Assembly: GCA_035041965.1 (NCBI GenBank)
Contig: JAPYMA010003058.1
Location: 62,001 to 126,000 of the forward strand
Reading direction: 5' to 3'
DNA from: Anisakis pegreffii
Lineage: Eukaryota; Nematoda; Chromadorea; Rhabditida; Anisakidae
DNA length: 64,000 nt
A model generated the notes under the pieces. It searched no databases. It saw only the letters and a list, made by a program, of their open reading frames with translations, and was not told where the DNA came from. Numbering within the stretch: the stretch's first letter is position 1; the number at the start of each line of letters is the position of its first letter. The position numbers were made by a program, and so were the translations under genes. Shown here in pieces: positions 37,601 to 48,900 of this stretch.

Positions 37601-39689
37601 AGGGAATGTTCAAAGATATGGAAGTATCAAATTCGTTAATGACCGACTACAGGGAATATAAAGAGCGCATCGGCCATGTTAGTATTTAACTGTTTATGTT
37701 TTTGATATTCAAAGTATAGTATATTTATAACCTGATTCGTAAATATTTTTTGAGCATTTTTTTTGTTTCGTAATGGTGTCATATTGTAGTGGTGGATAAG
37801 CTCTTCTAAAAAGCTGTTGTATTTAGGTTCGTGATCCGGTCGAAATAACCGTTCGTGTATTAACAAGTGGCTATTGGCCAACCCAAGCAGCACCGAGCTG
37901 TGTTTTGCCATCGAGTCCAATGCAGTCGTTCGAAAGTTTCAAACATTTTTACTTATCTAAACATACTGGACGTAAAATACAGCTCAACCCTTTACTGGGA
38001 CATGCTGATGTTAAGGCTGTTTTTTATGGAGCGACCGCCAACACTGAGGAACTTAGTCAACAGGTTTGTTCTCAGCAGTTTGTTTCAGTTGGTTGATACG
38101 TTGAAATATACTTTGATTAAGAAAATAATCACTCGTGGATGCTTGCTGTTTTGAAGTTAACGACTATTCGTTAAATGAGTAAATAAAGTTTGTGTGGTTA
38201 ATTTGTCGTTGAAGTTGCCATTCGAATTGATAACATCTGAAAATAACTCGTTGAAATTGTATTGATTTGATGGACTGTGCCTGTGGTGATTGTCATGTTG
38301 TGGTATTTTTGCATGAAACTGGTTGTCGTTACCAAATGAATCATAAGTTTTATAGGAATCAGATCTCGCCGGACCATCATTGGCAGTACCTTCACGCGGT
38401 AAAGAAGAGCATAAAATTTTGACAGTTAGTACCTATCAAATGTGTATACTGCTTAAATTCAACAATAAAGCCAAATTTACATTCGAGGTTCGTTGGTTTT
38501 TCTCGTATTATTCGACTCTGTTCCTCGATTGATTTTTCGTGTCGTTCGTTTTTACATGCAGTTTTTCATTTTTCTATTAGATATTTAATATCTCAGTTTA
38601 AATGTATGTGTGTCATTGTTAAATTTTTCAGGAATTGGCATCCGAAACACAAATTCCTGAAAAGGAATTGAAACGATCATTACTTTCTCTCGCGATGGGT
38701 AAACCCACTCAGAGGGTTCTTTGCAGACGTGGGCATGGACGAGAAATTGGTTGGTTTCTTTTAAATCAGTGGACATGCAAAAATATATTTTGTGTCGATG
38801 TGATCAGAAAGGTTGACCTACGCTGAAGCTGACCACGTGATTCTTGCATAAGGATAAGATGTGACTTCTATGTTGCTCTGTTTTTCCCGGTCAGAAATGC
38901 CTTTAGTCGGCAGTTTTTTAAGGTGTTAAATTAGTCCCGCATTCGTAAAAAATTTCATTTTTATGATATTCTAAATGCTGATTTTGAAGACGAATATATA
39001 ACTGAATGAACTGCTCATTTTTTGCATACTCTTTTATTTTTTCTAGAGAACACAGATGAGTTCTGGGTAAATGACTCGTTCACATCAAAATTAACAAGAA
39101 TTAAAATTCAAATGGTATCGGGTCGTGCTGAAGCTGAACCAGAAAGGAAGGAAACCCGCTCAAAAGTAGGTTCTTTGAGCGTGCGACAGTACTGCTTATT
39201 AGTAACTATTACGAATGGAAAATTTTGGTGAAATGCGGCTATTGTGAGGAAATTGAAATGAATTGAATATGAAAAGTAAATGGTAATGAACTGAAACAAA
39301 ATTGCAGGTTGATGAGGACCGTAAACATGAAGTGGAAGCAGCAATTGTACGTGTGATGAAGGCCAGAAAGAAACTCATGCATAATGTGCTTGTTGCTGAG
39401 GTTATTCTTTTGCTTTTCGTTACTTCAATTGCTAATTGTCTAATGGTACACTTCGTGGCTGTTTTCATTGCTGCGATAATAGATGGAAGTATTGCTTCGG
39501 AAGCAAACACCATGAAACTTAATGAATAACGAATGTGAGTGATAATAATAATTTCAGGTGACTCTTCAATTGAAGCATCGCTTTATGCCGAACCCACAAC
39601 TTATCAAAAAAAGAATTGAGTCGTTAATTGAGCGTGATTATTTGGCACGTGATAAGGATGATCATCGTGCTTATGAATATGTTGCTTAG
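31658..39689 (+). CDS. cul-3: Cullin-3, 17 exons, complete
   Basis: Scaffold of BTB-adaptor ubiquitin ligases (CRL3); binds BTB proteins at its N-terminus and the RING protein Rbx1 at its C-terminus. Exons: 31658-31753, 34290-34487, 34700-34806, 35207-35374, 35642-35888, 36165-36261, 36370-36530, 36637-36813, 37031-37113, 37347-37434, 37567-37677, 37827-38063, 38356-38487, 38632-38749, 39047-39165, 39308-39400, 39558-39689. Phases agree, giving 787 aa (human 768). The extra length is mainly a Ser/Asn/Gly-rich N-terminus before KMRIRAFP. Diagnostic stretches are [52 protein letters not shown], and the neddylation helix IVRVMKAR with Lys731. It ends in EYVA. Intron 1 (2.5 kb) contains a retrotransposon fragment on the other strand. 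Confidence 0.97.
32960..33420 (-). mobile_element. Degenerate non-LTR retrotransposon fragment (RTE-like 3' end)
   Basis: The minus-strand frame from about 33390 to 33102 reads [19 protein letters not shown], then [20 protein letters not shown], then [17 protein letters not shown]. This is the familiar end of RTE-type reverse transcriptases (LPAMTYGCETW..., RAMER.MLG..., RDRI.N, RWAGH). Key residues are altered and only about 90 residues remain in one frame before a stop at 33102; faint similarity continues to about 32960. It is a dead fragment in cullin-3 intron 1, opposite in orientation to the gene. Confidence 0.75.
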
Positions 39690-41660
39690 GCATATTCTTT
39701 ATTTGAAATGGACTTTTTTCGTGAATTCAAAAGTGATCCATCATGAGACCCCAACGATAATCACTTTTCGTAATTGCTTTTATTTGGTCGATGTACAATT
39801 TTCATTCCCTCTTCACCAATGTCAACAGTTCGCTTAATTTTCTACGCATTCTGCATTCTTTATTTTGTTTTTACTAATGGTAATAAAGAAAAAGTTTCTT
39901 TCGCAAACGGGTAAAACATGCAATAAGTAAACATCTAAATTATTGGCGAGCAAAATCCTTACGTAATCAGCCATTTCATTCGCATAGCATTAGGTGGGAC
40001 AGTGGAATGCGAATAATTGAACTTGTTTTCATCGTTCGATTATTCGCTTTTAGTTGTGCTGATAAAACACGTTTCTTGCTTGCAATTATCTCACAATATA
40101 CTCCTTATTTTGAGAGTACTTGTACGTTTACACAATGTGTCCCATGCATCATAACGTCTGTCAATTTTTGCGGATATTCGTCCTCTTTGAAAAATGTTAG
40201 CCCTTTCCTAGTGCTGTCACAGCAGATTGATTTCTCTCTATCCAATGAACCTTTCCATGATCAGAATGTTTCTTGTAAAATAGGCGTACTCATGATTCGT
40301 CGATTTGATGATGCGCATGATATCGGAACAGAATTCAACAACTAATTAAGTAGCTCAATATTTGAGTTGAGACCTTTTCAACTTGTTCTTCAACGCTTCC
40401 AATTGGCGATCGTTTTCAACAATCAATCATTCGTGTTTTAAGGGAGGTGTTTTTTCAAAATGTACGATTCACTTGACGAAAAATGCAGTTTTGGGTGCAG
40501 GCACCTCGTCGAATTTGTTTTGCTCTTGGTGAAGTGTGAATGAGTTTTACGTAGTTTTATGTCGTTGTCAAACAGTGATGTATCCTAAAAAATAAATACC
40601 CATTTCGAATTGTCTGCTCTATTCTTGTCAATTTTTGGTAATTTCAAACGAATGCAAATCTCCATTCATATTCAGTCTATGATTATAACAACGAATTTCG
40701 TATCTAAGATTTGTGAATAAAATTAAGGTGACTTGGTAAAAGTGAAAGTGAAAAATGAATATAGTTATCGCACCTTTAGAAGGTTATTTCTTGTGATTTG
40801 AATTAATTTGTAGGCTATAGCCGTAAAGGATATGCGTAATAGAATGGCAGAAACACCGTTCAGATTTGTTATTGTTTGAAATACATCAGTTCGAATTGCA
40901 AAGTATTGATTTCTGGTGATGAAATTCATCACTGTTAGGGAATGTTCTGTAAGTTATTATTTTTATTATATGCTATTAGCAAACTTTTTGTTCGACGTTC
41001 GGGCTGTTTTAAAGCGGATAAAATTCAATGGTTAGCTAAGTGCTAGAATTTTATTGCAGTACAAGCATAATCAGAATTGATTTGTTATTTTTTATAATTA
41101 CGTTTTGACTGCATTGTTTTGAAGTTATTATATATCTTGTTTTTTTTCTCAACATTCAGTCTACTGATAATGACGTATTTTGGCCGCTTAAAAGATTATA
41201 TTCGTAATGCAGTTATATTCTTCGTTGAATTCGTTGTCAGTTTTTTCGAAAAGAATGTATTATCATAACGTCTTGTTTTCGTTCATTCGTATTCTTATGT
41301 TGGTTCGTTGATTCAATAAGCATTGCGATGTGTGATTTGGGAGGGAGCGAACGCAACTGGTACAATGAAAGCAGTTGTGATGTGCAATAGTGAAACTATT
41401 TCCTGAATTGGTCACTCTTATCCCTCAATGCTAATTGCAATTAATATTTTACATCCATTCGAGTCGAACAATTCGCGGAGATTTTCTGAAAACAATAAAA
41501 TAGCGACATGATCAAAATAAACCATCCGTTGCTTTCTTTCACTCATCCGCAAACTTCATTTACAATATCCAGAAATAAAATGTTCCTTCCTTATATTCAT
41601 GAATAGTAATTGTTGTAGCTGATGGTTCATAGATATTATTCTACTTATAATATTATGTCA
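39690..41660. other. Intergenic after cullin-3
   Basis: No gene is supported. An open frame at 40007-40345 starts with a signal-peptide-like stretch, but lies where read-through or chance is likely and matches nothing known. Confidence 0.45.
39882..39887 (+). terminator. Poly(A) signal of cullin-3
   Basis: AATAAA lies about 190 nt after the cullin-3 stop codon. Confidence 0.5.
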
Positions 41661-41671
41661 GCACAGGTTGA

Positions 41672-41750
41672 ATTAACTTCAACGCACATACGTACATTTA
41701 TATACCAAAGTATGAAAGCAGAACTTATTATTGGATGTATGTGCGTATTA
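41672..41750. repeat. Short hairpin repeat, copy 1
   Basis: Begins attaacttcaacgcacatacg, contains ataccaaagtatga and ends ggatgtatgtgcgtatta. The cacatacgtacat and atgtatgtgcg ends are inverted. A similar copy lies at 43472-43549. Confidence 0.6.
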
Positions 41751-42570
41751 TAATAAGTTCATTATGATGTTTCAATTATTGTTGTTTTTGGTTTATGTTT
41801 TTTTTGTTTCGTATCATTGTAATCGTTGATTTCAATTGGGGGTGGTCGGTCGGTTACCGTAGCGGTTATATTCGCGTTTGGATGGGTTCGTTGAATGGTT
41901 TCAGTTCGATTTCATGAAAATATTTTACGTCCGTTTTACTGACGTGTTTGACGTGCAACGTATATGATAATGTTGATATTCAAGATGCAGTATTGGTTCT
42001 GTTCGTTTTTGTGTTCACTGATCAGTGCTTGTTTGCATGTTCTTTGATTGGATTTATTTAACTTCATCAGAATTTATTTCGTTAACTTTGCGTGTTTTTT
42101 GTATACATCAATTAAGGAAATTCCTTACTTTCATGTTATATTTTTTCGCACCATCTCAGTTCATGTTCATATAAGAATGTCATATTGATTCGACGGATGT
42201 AAGGTGGATTTACGGGGAATTACCGAAAAAAAAGATGATGTTGTGGATTAGATTATTGATGACTAGCTGTTCACGGACTCATGCCAAAGCTAATTTCGCC
42301 ATAATTAGTCACACCATTCAAAGCGTTCGGTTTTGGATACTTTTAGAGTTTAGGAGTGGTGCAGTGCAAACATGAGTATGCGCAATAAAATAAGACATGT
42401 GTAAGTAAAATGAAATAAATATTCACAAGAAAACAAGAGATGAAACCAAGTAAAACAAAGTCAGTCGAGACGGAGCAATAATGCGATCATCACAAAACGT
42501 CAATGTCTATGCAACCCACTGCCTCCAGATTGCAGAAGTGCCGGTTTTGGATTCGGTTTTATGACGTTAA

Positions 42571-42630
42571 GATCTGCGCGAAAACAAATTTCAAGAGGTA
42601 TTTCTAGGCGCAGAAAACGCTGCTCTGCAT
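42571..42630. repeat. Dispersed repeat, copy 1
   Basis: gcgaaaacaaatttcaagag followed by tatttctaggc and agaaaa matches 43551-43610 over about 55 nt. Confidence 0.55.
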
Positions 42631-43471
42631 GATTAATTGTTTTGAATCAGATGAGGCTTCGATCTCGAGAAATAGCATTGTATCGATTGAATGGGTTCTT
42701 GGAAAAATCGTTTTCGTTAAAAAAATTTTAGCCTACTCAATGAATACGATCGCATCTGATATTGATGATGAAGATGTACAATTTCGTAGTTGGTTTATAG
42801 CAAAGAAACATTCAGTCTCTATTGCGCTCTCCCAGCCGTAATTTAGTTGCTCAGATAACCGAATATAATTGTGCCGTGGATTAATTATTACTTGGACATT
42901 GAGTGGTTGTTTCATCAATCGTAATGAGCGATCGACGGAATATTTATTTTATTGGAGTAATGATTATTTATTGAATTGGTATTTGAATGCGTTTAATTAT
43001 GCAAAGTGTTCATGGCGACTGATTAATTACTCGGTTGTGTTCGGTTGGCCTGCTTGCCCAGCCAGCGGGGTTGCATAGCTTGAGGTTAAAACAATGCGCA
43101 CGGAAACGCGAGCATTGTGGCCAGCAACGTTATAAACGTTTGATAGCCTGGCCAATCCAGGTAATTGTGCCGTGAGATCCACGAAAATTTCCGTATTTTT
43201 GCACCTTGCGCAGCATTTGCGCTCAAGTTTCAACTACTTTTTATAATTTTCATAGAGCGTCAATTTCGTCGTGGCTTGTGAATATGGCAGCGCTGATTTG
43301 ATTATTCATGCAGTGAATGAATTAGACCAACTTACTGAAGGCTATTCGCTAGAATTACCTTCATATAAGACTTGCAACTAGCTTTCGGATACTGTTTCAA
43401 TTGAACGAAATTACTCTTGCAGAAGTTCATTCAAAATCAGTGATGTTGGGGTATTTTTAGCAGTTATGACG

Positions 43472-43549
43472 TTAACTTCAACGCGTGTACTTACATTTTA
43501 ATACCAAAGTATGACGGCGACACTTACGACTGGATGTATGTGCATATTA
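43472..43549. repeat. Short hairpin repeat, copy 2
   Basis: Diverged copy of 41672-41750 (gttaacttcaacgcg, ataccaaagtatga, tggatgtatgtgcat). It abuts the next repeat. Confidence 0.6.
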
Positions 43550-43550
43550 T

Positions 43551-43610
43551 CTGAGCGAAAACAAATTTTAAGAAGTGTTTCTAGGCCTAGAAAATACTGT
43601 TCTTGATGAT
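43551..43610. repeat. Dispersed repeat, copy 2
   Basis: Matches 42571-42630. Here it directly follows the hairpin repeat, whereas the first copies of the two are 0.8 kb apart. Confidence 0.55.
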
Positions 43611-43618
43611 GAACAGTA

Positions 43619-43900
43619 AATTCAGTAATATTTGTTATTTATCATCTAATATAAATCGACTTTTCGTCATCCTCACTTCAAGTCTAGAAAAAGGTTAAGT
43701 TTCACTTTTGGGATATCGCTGCAATCAAAATACGCTCTTTAAATCTCGATCCAGATCCTCGGTCTCAGAGTTTTCAAAATCGATGGAACAGGCATTTTAT
43801 GTAATTCTGATGATATAATCATATCAAAATTCCACGTGAACCATTCTCAGTTCATCCAAATTCAGTAATATTTATTGTTTATCATTAAATCGACACTAAA
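43619..43900 (+). repeat. Direct repeat pair, 240 nt apart
   Basis: aaattcagtaatatttgtta at 43619 recurs as aaattcagtaatatttattg at 43859. Both continue with tttatcat and an atcgac word, and then with similar cacttc/tttcactt words. Confidence 0.5.
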
Positions 43901-45963
43901 TGGATAGAACGCCACGTAACAGCGTCACTTCCAGTTTCACTTTCAATAAAGCGATAAACAAGACATGATCATTCTTAGTCTGTTTTTCGTCATGATCATT
44001 GCTTTGTCTTCCGTTTGTGGTTATTTTTCAATCCCGAGATTGAGAGATTTTGTGAAAGGAATGGTCTGGTATGAATATTATTGTGAGAAATGATACGTAC
44101 TTTGATACTTAAGTTGATCGATGATCGCATAACTGGAAAATCATGAAGTATCATAATCAAATGATCAGATAACGACAAAAAGAAATTTAAAATCAAAAGC
44201 TGCAATTGTTAATGGTGTTAAATGAACCAATGAGAAATTAACGAGGAAAAATCGATGAAAGCAAAAATTACGATAAATTCCAAGTCTTCATGATTCGATG
44301 TTTACAACAAGTTCTAAACGGACGTCCTGCCTATGTTAACTCCTGCGCGCTGTGATTGAACGCTTAAATGTTTACGAAGATTTGATACACTCCAAGTGGG
44401 TGGATTGTTACAGCGTGCTGGTCGAGCAACTCAGGGTTTTCATTGTGAATGAAGCGTTGAGTTTAAACTAAGAACCATTGGTTGTTTCAAGATCTAGCTG
44501 AAGCTAATCTTCAATCGTGCACTCGAGCTGAGGCGCAGATTTGGTTGAGTTCGTCGTCAGCGATTGTGGTGGTGATGAAGCTCCTCGTTTTGTTGAATTC
44601 ATATCATTAAAATTTCGGCGTCGATATTTTTTACAAAAATACCAGAGAGTCAGAGGAAGCTGCATACGTAAACCACTCACGACAATGAGCGAGCGAGTCG
44701 AGGAAGCCTTCCGATTTTTACAGATTATTTGACGGCAAAAGTGACCAACACTTTCTAAGCTTGAGGTAATTTTATGGTTTTGTTTACCAGAAGCAAAATA
44801 AAAACAGATTTTAGCATGGACTTTAAGAGCAGATATTAGCAATCTAAACTACAAAATTACTTACACCACAAATTTGATGCCTTTAAGCTGAGTGGTCGGT
44901 AGTCTTCGACTTGCTCTTATTTCTTCTCTTATTGCACTGCATATCTAAAAGATGGCTGAGGTATTTTCATAGAGGAACTCTGTACTATCGAAGGACTTAT
45001 TGCCCAAGTCGAACATGTTTTCGTAGTTTCAGATGTTTTCTCATTAAGCCAATATTGTAAACTTCATCACCCGTTATTGTCACCACCAGCAGTTGCTGCT
45101 GTCAGTGTTTTTGTGATTTGTTTCAATCATTCAACGAACTTCCATCGCTGCTCTTTTACCGATAAATCATTTGCTCTGAAAACACTGTCAATAAACATGT
45201 AAACAAGTAATTGGAAGAGGATTTGTTCGAGGAGCAACGAGAGTGAAAATACTGTCACCGCATTTTTTCGTATGACAATCGAAACACTTCAAGCTCTTAT
45301 GTGGGATTAGATTACAAACGACTATGTATCGGATGAAGTGCCATCAAGTTCTGAGTAACGCATTTAATACGCTGTTCATTTCGATACATCATTGAATGTT
45401 TTGATTTGTGATTGCTCAGTTTGAAAAAGTTGAGATGCACTCACAGTATTTTACGTTTTGACTGAACGTGACACAGCGTTGTACGATGTGCTATTTTTAC
45501 CACTGTTTTATCACATTACCAACTAACGCATTTGCAGTTCACGTGAATTGAGCTCATTGCAGCACTGCCTTTTCGTTCCGTAACGCATCCTTTAGAAAAC
45601 AGCAAGGTGTTCACCGGAGCTACATAAGTGTAAGCCGGAGTTTAGTGTAAGCGGATGAACCTAAATTGTGGCTTAGTGCTTTCTGTAATTAACCAGTGTC
45701 ATTTCAAAGCCTCCATTTAATGAAGCAACTCGAGATGTCATCGTCATAAAGACGAAATACCATATTCTGATTCACGCTCAGGGTAGACGCGTTGATGCAC
45801 TAAAATAGTGCAGTTAAGTGCGGTTGTGTGATCGTTAGAAATTGAACGTGCTGTTCGTTCCGTGAATTCATTTCAGTGACTTACTGGGCGAAATTGACGC
45901 AAATTTTATTTTCAGTTAGAGGTTCATAAGTAAGCCATCGAACTCTATCAAGAACAATAATTC
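43901..45963. other. Intergenic upstream of the ankyrin gene
   Basis: No gene is supported. Open frames on both strands at 44504-44842 overlap each other; the minus one includes a Ser/Thr-rich stretch with a start, but has no recognised domain or splice context. Words like gtgtaagcc and tttagtgtaagcgg at 45627-45680 resemble the telomere-like hexamers seen elsewhere. Confidence 0.4.
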
Positions 45964-45965
45964 AG
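45957..45965 (+). promoter_or_regulatory. Acceptor directly at the ankyrin start codon
   Basis: The sequence aataattcag ends exactly before ATG at 45966. If used for trans-splicing, the mRNA would have no gene-encoded 5' UTR. Confidence 0.35.
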
Positions 45966-48900
45966 ATGCCGCATACTCCTAAAAAGGCGGCTTTTTCACC
46001 GTTGACCGTTAGTCCGAAAAAAGATGATGATAAGAGAGCAACTGGTTTTAGTGTTAGTTTTTTTCGATCCCTCTTTGAAATTTCAGTGATATCGCCATCG
46101 ATGAGAACGATTTCAGTAACAGTCCGAAAAACTCATGTTTTGACCTAATATGTGCCCATAAACTTTACGAGTCAATATCTCACTGTCACATTATGCCTAA
46201 ATCCGAAACAGACGACATCGTTGCTAACGTTTTAGTTTTTGTACAGGTTTTAAGTCAGACTTCAGTGTCCGATTTGTCTTCAGTAGTAATGAATTGTAGG
46301 TAGAGTTAATGCGAGCAGTGTTAACTAATGATGAAGATGGTGTATTGAACTTGATAGATGAAGATGTAGATGTGAACGGATTGGATGATAAAGGATCATC
46401 AGCACTGCACGTGGCCGCTTTCTTTGGCTATGAATCCATTTTGATCTCGCTGATTGACGCTGGTGCTCGAATTGGTGCACGTGACAATTTATGGGTTACG
46501 CCGCTTCACAGGTTCACTTTTACTTTATTTTTTCCATCTGAATAACCTCTTTATTTACTTATTTCATTTGGATATCACTATCATCGAACAATACCATTGG
46601 GTCGTGCGACGTGGGACCGAGCCATAACTTGTACCTCAGCTTTAACTCATCTTAGGGAACAGCCATCATTTCATCATTGCTGACGTGTTTTGTCAGTTTC
46701 AGCATCAGCACAATTTCAAACGAGATGAGGATAATATTGATGTCTCGTTTTGAATATCACTGTTACATTGTGATAGTGTATCCCTCAGTTCGATGTTCAA
46801 AAGCCTAAGTAAATTCAAATGTATATTGAGAGGATTTACATTTTCTCAGTTATCCTAATCATAATTGAATAATGATTAAATCAACTCACTTCATTCTTTT
46901 CCATTGAGATGAACAGGTCATTATTTTCAGTTGAAGCCTGTATCGTTATTGAGAATACTTGCATTAGTAATTTGCATTGAGTGGGCATGTGGTATCCTTA
47001 CTGTTGTTCTGTTTTGAGTTAATGTTTGAGTGAATGGGAATGTTAATTATTTTCAGAGCATGTATCAGAAATAACTATTCAGTGGTGTTAGCTCTGCTTG
47101 AAAGAGGTGCAAGTCCTCGCGCACAGTGCAAACGTTTTATGACACCTTTGCATTTAGCCGCACAAAATAATGCCATCAAAAGTGGTGAAATACTCATCGC
47201 ATATGCACCTGATGTGATTGGTCAGTCGTTGCTTTTGAAATTAATTGCTTATTTGAGATGAGACTGTTATTCATCAATTTTATATCAGCTCAGTGTTCAA
47301 GTTGAGAAACATTCATTATTTATAGCTGTATCTTTGAAGTGGAATTTCCAGTTAGTTCTAGTTTGCAACGAACCATCAGGGATCATATATTCTTGCAATC
47401 ATACATATTTGAAGTTTCCTTGTGATGAGGCCATCCACCGGAAAGTTTCTCTAAATCGAAATGAACATGGATGAAATTCGATGAATAAAAACAGTTTCGA
47501 GGCGATTTTCCTTCCCAGGGATATTTTTATTGAAGCTTTCTTGTTTCGAGTGGTAGCATTCAACGTGAGTAGTGGGTGACTGGGAAAGGTTCGGGAAAAA
47601 ATTGATGCTTTTTGTGGGAATGAAAATTCACTTATAAATGTATTGAGCATAGCACAGTTCCGAATCAGAAAATATTTCGTTTGATAACTGAATAATAATT
47701 TTTTTCAACATTTTTGTTGCGATGTTTTCATTTTTATCATTTACTTCTCTGGTGATGCCTGAAGTGTTTTTTCTTGAAAATTTCTATTAGAGTTTGTGCT
47801 AAGTATGCAAAGTTGATGGTCGATGTGATCTTAATTTAAGATAAAACGGATTGGAGTGGATGTACGGCGTTGGATCATGCATCATTTTACGGCAATATCG
47901 AATTCGTGCAGATGCTCTTGGAAAAAGGTGCAAATGTTAATGCAAAGTACGTTGAATTTTGGATTTTTATCGCAGTTGGGGATGAAAGTGTTTGATATCA
48001 TAAAATCTTTGTATTAGTTGAAATGTGGTGGAGAATTTTTTTTGCGATTGAAGGTATCCATAGATGATGAGTGTTTATGCGATGGTTTTGATAGGAATTT
48101 GCAGTTTGCAATTGAATTCAGAAATAAGCAAGGACGTACGGCCGTACATTGGGCATCAATGGGTGGTAATATGAATATACTGAATGCGTTATTCGAGAAG
48201 GGTGCAGATCTGAATTCGCGCGATTCACAGTCGAATACAATTCTTCATTACGCATCAATTTGTGGTGATGTCGACTCGATAAACTTCATCCTTCAGAACG
48301 CTACGATGACTATTGACAGTGCATCTTCATTATCCTATACACCGCTTCATTACGCGGTTAACAATGGACGAAGTCGTGCTGTTGAGACGTTTGTTGCTTT
48401 TATTTGTAACTGTTTTTAGCATTTGATTTGATTTCATTCGATTGAATGTTGCGTAGAAAAATTGTAATTTTGGGCGAATATTGTTCTGTTGTTCACTGTT
48501 TTTTTGAGCCCAATTAGAGGGATCTTAAAATCAAGTCTGTACGATACTTTCGGTGTGCTCTCATATGGGGTTTATCTTTTTTGTTTTTTCGATATAGGCA
48601 TTCCAATTATTCATTTCATTTTTCTTGTTCTGCTGCTATATTTGAGATACTAACTAACCAAGAAGTGAACCGGTTGAGGTATCTTTGCGTTTTTGCTGCA
48701 ATAGGTATTTGAACAGTTGATGTTTTTAGTCTTCTCCAAAATGGTGCAGATCCAAGTTTGACGTGTGGTCCACAGTTATTTAGTGCACTTCATCTGTCAA
48801 CGGGATCAACCGAAGGAACGTTGTGTTGTGAGGTTCGTTCTAATGGTTTTCAGTTGTTTTTTGATTATTTCACCGCAGAAATTGTGAAAACAATGCCAAT

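Noticed and set aside
40007..40345. 112-codon open frame with hydrophobic start downstream of cullin-3
   Set aside because: No homology recognised, no splice or poly(A) context, and it is in AT-rich intergenic DNA; a small secreted protein cannot be excluded.
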